DNA from: Beaufortia kweichowensis
Taxonomy: Eukaryota; Chordata; Actinopteri; Cypriniformes; Gastromyzontidae
Direction of reading: 5' to 3'
Length of the DNA stretch: 64,000 nucleotides
Assembly (NCBI GenBank): GCA_019155185.1
Contig: CM032794.1
Coordinates: 1,093,988 to 1,157,987 of the forward strand
The notes under the pieces are model-generated. The model made no database searches and had not been told where the DNA came from. It saw nothing but the letters and a program-made list of their open reading frames with translations. The position numbers and the translations under genes were made by a program. Positions within the stretch are counted from its first letter, which is position 1. Every line of letters begins with the position of its first letter. Positions 47,304 to 61,790 of this stretch are shown here, one piece after another.

Positions 47304-48469
47304 ATTTACTGTAAATTTATTTATTTTGCTTTAGTCAGAGGAAATATCTTTATATAGATTTACTGATCAAAAGATGTCAATAAATAAACATTTTAATAAA
47401 CAAAAATTTGGTGAAGCTAATGTGTCTTTTGCACAGTACTGTTATATGTGTGTATATATATAGTGACCCGTGACAAGAATACAGTTTAACCTTTCTGTTA
47501 AAAAATACCTTCATTATATACAATAATGAATGATTCTCATTAGTTGTGTTAATATTACAGCATGTTTTACGTTGTCTTAGGACTTGTTAAGTCTTTATGC
47601 AATTTAATGCAATATTTGGTATTGATTTACCAAATTTTAACAAAATATGATGACTTGTAACTTTTTTTTGAGGATAGAATCCAGAAATGAGAGAAAACAC
47701 AATTTGGCTTTTAACTCGAAACATTTTAGTGAGAACAAGTGCTATGATAATAACTTCAGCACTATTATGTGGAAAAATGAAGTGTGTGTTTTACGCTTGT
47801 GTGTGTGTTCCTGTTCTGCTCAGGTGCAAATGTGGAACTTGTAAAATAAACAGGAACATCGGTGTGAACCTTTAGTCACACACACACACACGTTCATAAA
47901 CACACACAGACAAACAGCAAAAAGGTGTCTGACCTGTATAAAGACACGACCCCCTCAGCCTTTATTTAGTTTTATTTTGATGTATTTTTATTTTGGAGGA
48001 AATCCTGCTGTCTTTCCCAGACGAGTGGAAGTGCTGTGAATTTTACAGAGCTACTGTTTCCTCAACAAGCGAGCGAGTTCCCAGATCATCTTTCACAGAC
48101 TCTGTAGACGATTGTCTGATCGCTGAACAAATATACATGCTCATTGTCCAACGCTCAAAATTATTTGCTTTGGATGAAGAAATGGCCAAAAACACATCTG
48201 GGTCATATTTTAAGAAAAATAAAAATATGTTTTGCATAAAGAAAGAGCCTGAATTTAGGATCATACATGTTATATTTTTGTGACGCTGTTGTGCTTCTGC
48301 ATGTTTTACTTTTGAAGTTTAGTTCTAATTCTGTTTTATAAATTAATGTTTGCCATTAGTTCACAATATTACAGTAATGTTTTACGGTATCAGGTTGAAA
48401 AACATTTTTTAATAGCAAATCATTATTCTTGTGCAAAATTTCATGAGATTTACATTTTACAATAAGGTT

Positions 48470-48720
48470 GTTTACATTAATAAATGCATTAGTTGACATG
48501 AACTAACAATGGCTGATATATTTTTTGTATTTATTACTCTTTGTTAATGTTAGTTAATGCAAATTCAGTTGTTTATTTTAGTTCATTAGACGTTTACAAA
48601 ATAACGTTTTTTATGTCAACAACTTTTGATTTTAAAATAATGTTGAAATTAAAATGAACTAAATTTAAAGAATGCTGTAGTAAGTTTACGTAAGCTTATG
48701 CACTAACATTAACAAATGTT
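48470..48720. repeat. Teleost interspersed repeat with inverted ends
   Basis: Starts with TTACATTAATAAATGCATTA then GTTGACATGAACTAACAATG, and ends with the inverted-looking TATGCACTAACATTAACAAA. This is a common fish non-autonomous DNA element. No frame. Confidence 0.5.
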
Positions 48721-50154
48721 TCTTTCATCATTTATTTAACGGTTTTCCTTTTATTTCCATTCAGTCGACATAATAAGTGCTATTGAAATGTAGAAGGTCA
48801 CATTTGGAAACTTACTTCATTGGAACACATGGAGTTTGTGTGTGTAGGATATATTTATACTCCTATGGGTCAAATCAGTGAAAAATAGCACATTGTGTCA
48901 TGACATGAAGCTACTATCTAGCGTGAATCTATTTTTAGCAGCAGCACAACTGGACTGGGTTTGGGAAAGCCGTGCCTATGAAAGCGATAAGGTCTGGGAG
49001 GAGACACATATTCCAAGGATTATAAAATCTCATCACGCAGACACACACACGCACACACATAAAGGCACATTCCTTGTCAGACGGGAGACGTCCCATAGAT
49101 GACAGCTGCTTGTGAACAGACATCGTGCCTGTCTTAAAGCTCCAGTGAAAGTTACATCAAACGCACACAGACGCGTGTGGCGTTCTTCAGAGGTGTTACT
49201 GTAATTCACACTTGTGTAGAGAAAACAATTTTATTAAACACGCATGCTTCATATAGACACGTCATACAGGGATGATGAGTAGATCTATATGTGTGTTTCC
49301 GTACAGAGGACGAGGGGTCAGTGTCGTGACCCTCTCTAAAGATTGTCTTCCTCTCAAACACAAACCTTTTATTTTTAAGTACGTTTCTTTATCCGTGAGA
49401 AAAAAATCTAAAACTTTATTTTGGTGTCTCCTTTAATATAAATCATACTTTACAATAAAAAAAATGTATGCACATGAAATGGAGCCGATCTCAACAAGTG
49501 CTCAGATTTATTAACATGCCAAAATTTACAACTAGTAACTGAAATGTTCTTATTAAGTTCTTTTAAGACCAAATTATTAAAGCTGTGTTTTATTTTTATG
49601 TCTATATTTGTCTATAATATGAAATAAGAGTCTAAAGACATAAAAATAATGTTAAACACAGCTTTGATAATTTGACAACTTCCTAGTAAACTTCTTAAAA
49701 AAAGATTTATATTTCTAGAGGTTTTGAAAAGAAACATCTAAGACAAAGATGATAATAAAACATAATTAAGACTCCAGTACAGATCTCGAGCTATTAAAGA
49801 ACAACCTGTGTGTGTCTGTACTAAAATAATTGTCGTTTGTGTAAGACGGTGCACAATACCTTCACAATTCTTTCAGGCGTATTGTGTTCGGGTCGAGCGG
49901 GTCTGTTAGCTTACACTATTGCTCACCTAATAACGGTCTTTTTTAAGAAGGGTTAAAAGATTATGATCATATTTAAGTCATCAGAGCCAACACAGAGCTG
50001 CCTTAAACAGGAAGAAGTGTTTTCATTGTGGCGTGAACACACACATTTACACACACAATAGGAGGTGGAGGGCAGCGGTTTTACTGTGACCGCTGGAGAC
50101 GGTTGAAGTGGTTTGGGAGGGAGAAAGAAAAAACACAATGTTATATTTTAGACG

Positions 50155-50160
50155 TTTATT
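50155..50160 (-). terminator. sox17: Polyadenylation signal of sox17
   Basis: TTTATT on the plus strand is AATAAA on the minus strand, 284 bases after the sox17 stop codon. It gives a short 3' UTR. Confidence 0.55.
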
Positions 50161-50443
50161 TTCCAAAAATGCAAAAAGTACAAAATTATACAGAAAATCA
50201 CTCCATATGGGTATTACTGTACATATCACTTTATGGTAACAATATTTACAGTGCTTTTTCATGTATTGAATCATTTCATATTTTTATTTGACAGTGTTGG
50301 AGAGGGATAAAACTCAGTTTCCAGGAACATGTATTAAGAAACTAAATTTAGATTTTAAACTAATGACCACATTTAAAAATGTTTAACTTTTTGTTTTGGG
50401 TTGTGGACTTAACTATTTTAGCTGTCACGATGATCAAAACTGT

Positions 50444-52830
50444 TCAAATATTACTGTATCCGCAGTAATACACTGCAGTGCTGGCATCAGACAGTACATT
50501 GGAGATGAGGTCGGACCCCTGCAGGGGTACATGGGGAACCCCGTACGAGAGGTACTGTTCAAACTCATTACTGTCCACCTCATTCACCATTTCACTTTGG
50601 TTTTGACTTTGTGTCTGCGCAGGAACATGCGAATGTGGATCGGCAGAGGCCTGTGGATGTGTGCGGCCAGCGACGGGAAGCGACAATTCCTCATAAGAAC
50701 GCTTGAGCTGAGAGCCGGCACCGTAGAAGGCGCTCAAAGCTGACGGGCAGCTCAGGTAAGAAGGATGTGTGGTTTGATGAGACGGAGGGGAAAGACTTCT
50801 GTTGAACAGAGCGTGAGATAGCGTAGCGTTGGTATTCGGAGAGCTCTGCGGGTTGCCGCTCACATTACCCAGTTGTTGTGGATGAGTGTTGGTCATCAGG
50901 TTGAGTTGTGTGTTGCCAGGAGCGTGGGGATTGGTGTGCACGTTGACGTTGGATTGAGAGACGTTGTGGCATCGAGTGCTCGTGTTGGTTTGTTCCTGAA
51001 GGGTGAACTCTTGATGTTGATGGTAGCTGTATGCTGACTGGTTCTGTTCATCTTGCAGATGGGTGAAGAACTCGCTCGCACCTGCATCCATAGGTGAGGG
51101 GTCGGGTGTGGGCAGACTGTAGGTCTCGAACAACGCTTGAGGCTCACAGTATGGAGGGAGTCCTGAATAACCCACGGTCATACCCTCTATACCCAGAGGC
51201 GTCTGTCCATCCGTTACCCCGGGCAACAAGAATCCTGAGTCCAGTCGTTTGTTTCTCTTCACCTGTTTGCGACGTCGTGGCCGGTACTTGTAGTTTGGGT
51301 GGTCCTGCATGTGTTGCACTCGTAAGCGTTCGGCCTCCTCCACGAATGGCCGCTTGTCCACCATTGGTAAAGCTTTCCATGACTTACCTAGACAGAAATA
51401 TGGAATGATTAGATGCTTTTTATATAGTAGAATAATCACTTAAAATAAAAAAAACATTTTATTATCTACCAGTAAATCATTCTGTTGTAAATATATTGTG
51501 GACTGCACTTATAATTTAGACTAGTAACATTTTTTGGGCATTCTTTTTTCATTTTTAACAATTACAAAGGAATAAATAAAGCAAAATTATATCATTCATT
51601 CATGCGTTATAAATTGTGAGTTAAATTTAAACTACTTCAATATTTATACAAAATACCATCTTTTAATAAATGTTGATAAATGGTCAAATAATATTATTTC
51701 AGAAATAAAATCATATATTTTGTTGCAACAAAAAAATATTTAAAATGAAATAACTTATAATGTATACATTTCACAAATAACAGAAAAAACTAATTAATGT
51801 TGTCAAATCAAAGTAATACCACCACTCAAATATTAACTTTCTGTAATATTTAACAAGTGACTAATTTGAATGAAAATACAGATTACATTATAAATGCATA
51901 ATACAAATTAAATGTCATCTGTGTGGTTGACTGTGTGATTATTTGGTTACAGTCTGTTTATCTTCAGCATTTGTATTATTATTACAACAATTACAGTTCG
52001 ATTTTGGTTCAGTATAGAACCAAAATAAAACCAAATAAAGTTTTCTATTTTAAAAAGTTTAGAAAATGTCGCAGTGATTTGTATATAATTGCAGCTGTCA
52101 GTTGTGTTTTTCCACAAATGGAAACCATCTCACTGCACACGTGCTGAATGACATTTATATGACTTTATCTATTAAGTAAATCTACTTTGAAATCACCTCT
52201 CCTGGGACGATGACGACCCTCACATGTTACGTTGACTATGTAAGTATTGCATTATATTGCATTACTCTCGTTTTAATTTCAATGTTGATCTAAATTCCCT
52301 ACAATAATATCATCTGCTTTGTATTTATAAACTGCAGTTGCAACTGGACTGGTTGGAAATTAATAATAAAGTTTGATGAAGTTGTGCTGTGACCCAAAGA
52401 TGATGCGTCTATTATTTAATAACCTTAAAGCTTTTGATTTGATGAGTGTCTTAACGAATGAATGCGCAAAGGTTACATAATCTAAATCAATTCATGACCA
52501 CCCACAACCAATTGCAGATGATTTTTTCTTGTACTCACCGAGCATCTTGCTGAGCTCCGCGTTATGGAGATCAGGGTTTTGCTGCGCGAGCCTCTTGCGC
52601 TCATCTTTCGCCCACACCATAAACGCGTTCATCGGCCTGCGGATGCGCGCCTCGCTCTTTGCGCGCCCCGGACCTGCAGCCGGACACGTCTCGCTCTTGG
52701 TTTTGGGTTCCGCAAGAGGACTGAGCGGGTCCGTCCACGCGCACTGCCTCATGCCGGGCATCATGACTGAGCTGGAGCCGCGGGTCTGGCTCGGGTCGTC
52801 ACTGGCGTAGCCCGCATCGGGACTGCTCAT
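50444..52830 (-). CDS. sox17: HMG-box transcription factor Sox17
   Basis: SoxF factor of endoderm and vascular endothelium. Two coding exons on the minus strand, 52539-52830 and 50444-51387, joined G|GT inside the HMG box at the position usual for SoxF genes. They give 411 residues (human 414). The start at 52830 was chosen because the protein then begins MSSPDAGYASDD, as in other vertebrates; an in-frame GTG three codons earlier is not used. HMG box at about 62-139: RRPMNAFMVWAKDERKRLA to YKYRPRRRK. The C-terminus has the SoxF beta-catenin-binding motif (VDSNEFEQYLS) and the conserved end SNVLSDASTAVYYC. The middle is Gln/Asn/His-rich and fish-specific. The 5' flank (52980-53080) is GC-rich with a CCAAT box (ACCAATCGC) and GGGCGGG. 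Confidence 0.97.
51388..52538 (-). other. sox17: sox17 intron
   Basis: 1151 bp between donor CTCG|GTGAGTAC and acceptor TTTCTGTCTAG. It is very AT-rich (runs of AAATA and TTTAA words). No repeat family or embedded gene recognised. Confidence 0.7.
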
Positions 52831-53828
52831 CTCCCACACGCACAGGGCGCGGATCCTTGAAGATCTCCAAATGAACTCGGATGTGTCCTCCGGGTACCCA
52901 GAGAAACTTTAACTGCGAAGTCTTTTTATTTAACAGTAAGGTTAAGGAATTGCGTTGCGAGCTTTCAGACGGCTTTAAACTCACCGGTGACCAATCGCGA
53001 CGCGGGTGGGCGGGACGCGCCGTGAAAGGTGCGAACGGGTCCGAGAGGCGCGCCCCCGGCATAGCGCGCGTCCTTTGCGCGTCTCAGAACTAGGGCTGAA
53101 CAGTGCTGGACTTATACAATGACTTTCAGAGGGTCACCTTGTTAAATATACATTTCTCTGTAGTCAGTTTTCCGTGTGCTTTCATCAAACCACAACTTTA
53201 ACAAATATATTAAAGTCGTTTTAAAAGTTTATAAAAGTTGATTTGTCGTCGGTGTTTTTTATTATATAATCTCCTGATATTGTTTGTATTGTCTGTTTCC
53301 CTGCGTTTATTCAACAAACCATGTATTAATGCTTTTAAGGAGAGTTTTTATATATTTTATATGAAATAGTGCGCGCACAAAGGTTCTCTAAATGAGACAA
53401 CAAACAAAATGATTCACGTTAACAAATGTTTAAAACAAAAACCTGCGCAAAGATAATGTGCAGAAACTACTGATTTAACCTTCTTTTACACTGACTTTTA
53501 TCATGAGATGACACTGATGCGCGAAAACCTTTATTTCTTTAAGTTTAAATGCAGCTTTCTGAAGGATTAATATCCCGCTTGGTGATATGGCAGAATTTGC
53601 AAACAGTAGTAGTGAAGGATTGTCACACGCTGATAAAGACAGAGGTGTCAAGAAGATAATGTCACATTGAATACAGTGAATGAAGTCAAGAGATCTCATA
53701 GAGATGATACAGAAGCAGGTGTATAAAACCCTTGAGCTCTGTAAAATTCAATAGTTTCTTTAATATAAGTGTGCCATGTGATCTTTATAATCCACATAAA
53801 AATACTGTGATGTTCTTTACCATTTACT

Positions 53829-54265
<437 letters not shown>

Positions 54266-57200
54266 AATCTGACTACATATATCGTTTATTCAGATTCAGA
54301 TCAGAGTAAGATCTGAGGTTTCCAAATTTGACTTTGGGGTAAAACCAAATGGCTGTCACCATAAAATAAGCGACAGAAGTCTGAGTTACAGTGATTTTAT
54401 TATGATTCTCTTCCTCATGGTAAAATCACTTTAATCTAAATACTTTAATGTATGTTTAGCATGTAAAAATGCATGTAAAATTGTTTGGAGAACTAAAGGT
54501 CCCTTACCTACCTGTGTGCAGTGTTACATGAGCAACTGGGAACTAAAGCAAAACCACATCCTATTTTCTGCTAATCTTAATGAGAATTTTGACCCTCTCT
54601 GTCTCTTTCAGTAAGTGCGACTCCATACCATCAGCTCAGCCCTCCTCATCATACACACACACCCCTGCATGTATTGTCCCAGCGTTCTGGCACAGAGTTA
54701 ACCGGCACAGTAATACTGTCATCATCTATTTTACTACAGAAGAACCAATGGACCAGATTGGCGTGTGTGCGCGAGCGGCGAGTGTGAACACATATACAGC
54801 TTCCGTTTGAGTCATGTAAAGTCCCCCGGCTCTCAGGAGCCAATCCTATTGTGTAATTCCCCAGAAAGGCTCGCCTGGCGACAGTATGTGTGTGTATTCA
54901 GGAGTGTGTGTGGATCTGTCTGCGTGGGACAGGGTGTGTGTGTCTGAAGTCGGACAGTGTGTGCTGCTACGCCAAGGACAGGAAGCGGTTTGTGGGGGAC
55001 AGGAAATGCAGGCCGAAGCAGTAGCCTAGATAAGAGTGAGAGACCTCTCCCACACACCCCATCCCATCCCAGACTCCCCCAGGCCCGACTGGTGCCTCAC
55101 ATACATGTTAACACCCTACAAAACTTACAAACGCCTAATGTGACCTGACAGACCTTAAAGCTCCAATCAGAGAAAGTGTCATTGACAAATATTTATAAAC
55201 CTTTTGTTCCTCCCACAAAGTGGATTTCTGGGATATATGGGAAAAAATCCAAGCCATGAAGTGACCTGAGGCTTTACCTTTTGTTGACCTTGATTCTGAC
55301 GGGAAAATACTGTACATGTAGACTGCTTTTCTGCACCTATAGATTAGATTAGATCTTTAAATGTGTGCCAAGTAGCAGACTGCTGTAAAGCATTATTAAA
55401 TATTATTGGTTATATATGATTGTATTGACTCATGTGTGTCTGCGGTCAGGATTGAAATGTACTAATCTTATGCAAAGTCACAACTTTTTTTGATCATCTG
55501 AATGGGAAAAGTTTTTAAATTGTGTATCGTCTACATGGCAATGTTGGGTATGTGTATACAAATGATGTTCATTTTTACTCAGATTGTTGCAGTGGTTTGC
55601 AGATTGTTGTGTTAGATCAGGGGTTTTTCAGATTATATTTATAGTGATGCTGTGATGATCACATTCGATTGGTTCTCAGGGTCTCATGAACCATAAGTGA
55701 TGATGTCAAGTTTTAGTGCCACAGTAATGCCATCGCCATAGAGAAAAATAATATAACCAAAGCAGCTAATCTGTATAGTTTGACTGTATAGTCAGCAAAG
55801 AGCTGGCACGGCAGTGGCGATGATGATTAGAAGAAATCAGTAGCTGGTGTCTGCTCCAAAAATCCTGATCGGAGCATTCCTATATTAAAAATATCCTAGA
55901 TAGGGACGGGTTTCTGATTTTTGTAAATCTATGAGGCTTCATGTTCTTACACGTGACGTTCATACACAAATTTATTTATATCTACACGTCACAGCATATC
56001 TCATTTTCTCCATATGATTTTTGAAAGTTTTTCAAAATGTAAAGTACATACTACTTAGTTTGATATTTTGTTTGCTGTTTGTGACATTCATATGTTTCAA
56101 GTTTTTCCATATACTGTATTTTTGGGCCCATTGTAGGTTTACAGTATTTAGATTTAAGTAGCTTTTCCATCCTCTGCTTTGAACAAATGAATTATGCTTA
56201 AATGAGGAATTCTTCTGAAGTCTGATTGATAGGCTGGTTAATAATGGAGACATATTTCCTCAAAAAATCAAAGAGCTTGTAATGTCCCATCTTGACCCTT
56301 TTCTCGTCTCCACCAGAGCCACAAACACACACAAGCACATACTGTGACACTGATTATTGCAAACGTTAATCATTTTTATGGGCATTTGTGTAAAGACAGG
56401 AGTAATAGTGAACATCCTGTGAAAATGCAGTAAAGCGATGTGTGTGAGGGATGTATGCGGAGGGCACAGACCGAAGAAATCAGGGAGAAAAAGTGAGAGT
56501 GATATATTGTGTTTTAACTGCCCCATTGTTCTCCTGCACACAGATATGATGACCTGTGACCTTTGACCTGAATTTGGCTTGGCTGAAAAAATGTCCGAGT
56601 CTGATATTTTAGGTCTCTGCCGGCACACACACACACACACACAGATATCAAAGAGAGAATATTGATTGGGACTTTATTGAGTGAACTGCTCTGATTCGCT
56701 GATAGAAGAGTTTGAATAAGAGTTAATCATCTTCTGTCTGTGTGTATGAGTGTGTGTGTGTTTATATCTGTGTGTATCGATCTCTCACACATCTGTGTGT
56801 GTCATATATGACATAGGACACGTCGGGTGCTAACAAATGAAAGGTTAACGTTACACATACATACACACAATCACGTCAGTCGATATTAAAGGAATATTCT
56901 GTGTTAAATCCAAGTTAATCTGTGACACGCTGTCAATAATTTTGAAACACTTGCCCTATAGACTCACAGCGTAAGTGTTTTTACAAACTGAAATACAATT
57001 TTTTATTTTTTGTGGTACATACCAGAGATATTGTTGGTAAATCTTTGTCTTGTATTAATTGAATAATTGAGGTTAAAGTTTTTTATGAAAATTAAGGAAA
57101 GAATAGTTCAGTAATGAATCATTCACAATAAGACCAGAAACATGTATTCTGACAGTGTTACATGTTGAAATCCTTTAAAGCTTTAGAAACCCCAGATGAA

Positions 57201-57564
57201 ATCACACCTAAGACTATTTCTCACCATTTCAGCACAAGTGATGTTTCTCTCATCATGCACCTCACTGAAATCATCCACCTGTTAAACCATTAGAATCGCT
57301 CGAATACTCATATAGAGGAAAAGATGAAGAAGTTTGTAAGTTCACACAGCTGTAGTTTTATAAAGGAAATTGAATGTGTGTGTACGTGTCACAGTCACAC
57401 GCACACACACCTGTATGTGATTAGATGACTTCATAAGAATCTCCATATGGTTCATCACTTCAGTGAGGTGAGGGTGTGAATATCTTTTATTTTTGTATTA
57501 TAATTAAATTCATTCATTAACTTAAACTCAAAACAAGATGATATTCTAGGTTGAAGTGCTGTAC

Positions 57565-57795
57565 CACACACACATGTTGGGTTTTCATTTATTGTTGGGA
57601 CATTCCATAGACGTAATGACTTTTATTCTATCCCTTTCCCCAAACCATCACAGAAAACTTTCTGCTATTATAGATTTTTAAAAAACATCATTCTGTTTCA
57701 TTTATAACCTTGTTTCCTCATGGGGACCACAATATTTACTGGTATTCCTATCTTTGTTGGGACATTTGGTCCCCACAACGTGTTAATTACCATGC
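57565..57795. repeat. Dispersed repeat with GGGACATTCCATAGACGTAA core
   Basis: Begins CACATGTTGGGTTTTCATTT and ends with GGGACATTTGGTCCCCACAA. Its first part is shared with 33628-33730. A common cyprinid interspersed sequence without a frame. Confidence 0.55.
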
Positions 57796-57926
57796 GCACA
57801 CATACGCACACAAACACACACAGATAATGAGAAGTGATTTCACACTTTAGTCCCTTGTCTTAACTTCCCATGGCTGGGTCAGCTGAGCAGCTTCCTCTTC
57901 TGATCACTGCTGAGATAAACTGCATG

Positions 57927-58060
<134 letters not shown>

Positions 58061-58185
58061 TTCTGGAGAATCGGCTCTGGATTTATGTACTGCATGCATA
58101 TGTGTACTTTATGTACAGTACGCATGTCTTGCATGTGTACTTTATGTATGTATTCTTATGTGAGCTGTATGTACATATGTACAGT

Positions 58186-58622
58186 CCTGGCCAAAAGTAA
58201 TGTCCACCTTTGAAATTCAATTACATTTTCTTTCAATTTAAAGATGAAAAACTTTGTATTTGTGTTGTTAGAATTAGGAAAAATGAAGGAGGCTTAGCAA
58301 TGGCACACATCACATGTACAAAGTTTATAGAATCAAGGCCCAGGACAATGACTACAAAATGACAACAAATATTAATAACAGATCAACTGTTAGTCTAAAT
58401 ATGCTTTATTTTCCTTGAGCTTTTTTGTCATCTGTTCTGTATATTTAAATCACATTCATATCCAATACACTGTAGTTTGCTTTTTGCCAGATAATTTTGT
58501 CAAATAAATGCCTTTAAAAGTTTGGTCCATACACCTTATATTTTGATGGTTTAATTGAACCAGGTGGAATTAATAGCAAATATTGTACAAATAGCCCCTA
58601 CGGACATCACTTATGACCACTG
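58186..58622. mobile_element. Tc1/mariner-like non-autonomous element
   Basis: Left end TCCTGGCCAAAAGTAATGTC and right end CGGACATCACTTATGACCAC are inverted repeats with about three mismatches. The CCTGGCCAAAAGT start is characteristic of fish Tc1/mariner ends. The interior of about 390 bp is AT-rich with no transposase frame, so it is a deletion derivative or MITE. Confidence 0.65.
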
Positions 58623-59254
58623 CGGTGATGTATGTATGTGTACAGTATATACAGTATGTGTATATATAAATCCCACTGTGATTCAGTGGGATTTGAAGGT
58701 TCTGGCTCAGCACCATCTTAAATAGACCTTATCCCCACCGCAAGGCTTTATCAGATGGCCTTGTGGCCTTACAATAACACAAGCGCTATCAGCTGAGCAC
58801 AGCCGTTATCTGGCATCCCTGCTCTATAACAACAATAAATACACTGCGTCCAACCTCAGACTTCTCCAGACGTTCCCTGACAAACCCACACGCAACAGTT
58901 AAACTACTTGTTGCAGACTTTAAATGTCAAACTAATGCAGAGTCGGGCTGGACGGTGTGATCGTACATATCATGTGGAGGATATAATCTGTCGGATGGTA
59001 GAGAGTTTAGGAGCAAAAGGCTTGAAGACACTTAATCTGGTAGTGGCACTTGAACAGTCTGATACACTTAAAAATGAGACTCATTCATGAGTGATATGTT
59101 GATGTCAAATAATAATGAAAGTAATATTGGGTCTGTGCTGGATTAAGCACTTCTTTATTAGACCTGCAGGCAAAGAAATCAATAAACCACACACTGCTCA
59201 GTATGTATTTAATTCAGACATTTTCTGGACCTTTCCTTGATATCTAAATACTTA

Positions 59255-59402
59255 AAAGGATAGTTCACCCCAAAAGTAATTTCTTCCTCATTTATTCACC
59301 CTTGTGTCATTTCAAACCGGTATGACTTTCTTTCTTTCTTCTGCAGAACACAAAAAAGACATTGACAACAACATTGACTTCCATTGTCACCCTCATCCAC
59401 AT
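59255..59402 (+). repeat. Dispersed cyprinid repeat (family A copy, best-preserved start)
   Basis: Begins AAAGGATAGTTCACCCCAAA and continues CTCATTTATTCACCCTTGTG and TCTGCAGAACACAAAAAAGA. It is the typical form of the family that also appears at 2535-2674 and 30945-31135. Confidence 0.65.
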
Positions 59403-61560
59403 GAGGGTGAATAAACGGTATCTTTAATACTACTGTTAGATAACGAAAACTCATTTTGTCTGTATTCGTTTTGTTAATTGTTTTTGAGTTGAATTAGTGA
59501 CTGTTTACTTGTGGGATTCTGTAGAGATGGAGGTGTTCAGGTTGGAGTTAAAGGGAAGCTGTGTCTCGGAGGAAGTGGTCAGGGGCCGTACACTATAACA
59601 TCCTCTTCTAACACATGAACATAGATGAATGCTCACACACTTTTCTATCTCAAAAATGGATTTTAGTGTTGTGTGGTTTTAATCTGGCTCTGTGTTAATC
59701 TCTCTACCTCACACATCACAGGTGAATAAAGCTTACCAAAAAAGCCTCTCTACCCAAATTAATCTCTCGCTCCGTTTATCACGGTCATACAGGTCCAATA
59801 ACTGTGAGCAGTTTTCAGAAAGCAATATTAAATATAAGGATGTATATTTTGTGAGGTTTTTGTTTAAAAGTGAGATGGTTTTAATAATAATAAATAATAA
59901 TAATAATAAATGATTATTAATGAATAAGGCTGGAAAACACCAACTCTATGTTAATCTCTTATGATCATATTCAGTGTTTAAAAGCATCATTCAGTATAAA
60001 AAAGTTGACTTGTTTTTATATAAAGCTAATGATAATTACTATGGACAACCAGAAAAACTATTATTCCTAAATACGTTTCTGCATTTCTAGAATTACTTGG
60101 AGAAGAAAGGACATCCCAAAATGTTTCCAAAGTATTTGTTAAGGAAGTTAATAGTAAACCCACACCGAGTTAAATGCACTGTGGGATGAAGTAAAGACTA
60201 TTTTATTTCCAGGATGACAGTTTAACACAAAGACAGTCGTTTACATTGTATGTAAATCACACACACACACACTTGGCCTCTCATTAAGTCTCAGGTCATT
60301 AAGAGAATAAAAATACCAGAGAGATCAAAGAAACACAAACACCCCCCATACACACACACACACACACACACGTGGGATCTAAATATTCAGATTTTATATA
60401 TGTAGTCATGACATCAACATCAGCCAAAATAAAGTTTGATGTCAAATGTATAATGTTGCATTAAAAATAGGTTTTCATTTTTATTAAAAAATGTTGTCAG
60501 AAAAATAGTCCACAGTCCCACTTATTGTATGAATTATATCATATAAATTACTCTTATATTCCCCTTTTTTCCTTTCATACTGCTGTCTATTCTTCATCTC
60601 TTCCTCTGGGTCTCTATTTCATGACCTGCCAGCGTGAGTCCAGATTGCGACTCCGCTCGCGACTTCCCGTCTCAGTTCCTTTTTCCAACATCTGCTAAAA
60701 TTCTTTGATGCATTCTGAATATTGCACTTACCCTCTCCACCTTTATCACATCATTTCTAATGCTCTGAAACATTCTTCAGATTTTTTCCTGCTGGTGTGC
60801 TTGGGGTTAAACAGTACAGTAAATATATCTGAATTTGTTGTATTGTTTGAGTTAGTGAGGAGAGTCCCGTGTTCTGGAATTTAGATATTAAAATATGTGA
60901 GGAATGTGAGATGCAAACACAGCTTTTCTAGAGAAGATCATTTAAAATCAATATCACACATTCTTTACTTGTTGCTTTGAATACACATCTTTTAAATATA
61001 TTTTTTAAGTTCAATCCTAAAGCATATTTATTGGTTAATTTCTCCATCAGTAGCTATATGTAAAAGGTTGCCTTTAAGAAATATTTTGTTGTGAATACCT
61101 GTAAATATTCACTCTTTGTTGAGAACAGACATGGTAAATTCTAGATGGTAGATATTTAAAAAATGGTAGATTTTTTAAATATTATTTTTTAAAACATTTC
61201 GTATATTTTTTATTATTGTTTTCTTCATATATTTATATATCATTTATCCGTAATAATTGTGTGATTAAAGTGAATTGAGATTTATTTTTAATGAGCTCCA
61301 GACACATTGGCTGGGCATTTTGGGCTTTGAGCGGGTGGGTTTGTTGGTTAAAAGATTTGCTCCACCTTACAGAACCAACAGATTAAGATTTGTCCACTAA
61401 ATTACACAACGTCTAAGATACCTTGTGTGTTTGTGTGTTTGGTTGTTGTGTTGATTTTTTGAGAATAAAAATACTTAGTGTTTGAAAGCATAAGGGTCAG
61501 TTGTGAACATGAAACAGAAGCAACGTTAAAATGCATTTCTTGCAAAATATTTACAGATAT

Positions 61561-61566
61561 TTTATT
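61561..61566 (-). terminator. sox32: Polyadenylation signal of sox32
   Basis: TTTATT on the plus strand is AATAAA on the minus strand, 225 bases after the sox32 stop codon. Confidence 0.5.
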
Positions 61567-61790
61567 TATACAACTTTACCACAAGTAGAAAGTGTTTAAA
61601 TGTACATATCAAAATGAGCATTCTGCATGTATATCAGCAATTTTCACATCACATATAATAAATAAACAGTTTTTATACATTCAATATTCACTGTCTTACA
61701 GTAAGAAATCATTTCATTAGCAGCAACAAATTTTGCAGGCCGTGGTTTGACCATTTAGTCTCTGAATGGCAGCCGTTATCACTTGGACGG

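Larger units (their letters stand above)
45000..50150. other. Intergenic region between rp1 and sox17
   Basis: No coding exon recognised on either strand. It includes a local AT-rich run of GATAATCAGATATTAAA-like units (45610-45880), a SINE tail (47247-47303) and a degenerate teleost repeat (48470-48720). Short CA runs also occur. The open frames in this stretch, for example 47993-48283, show no family features. Confidence 0.55.

Noticed and set aside
47993..48283. A 96-codon plus-strand frame between rp1 and sox17
   Set aside because: No homology, no splice-linked neighbours, and no promoter or poly(A) context that supports it.
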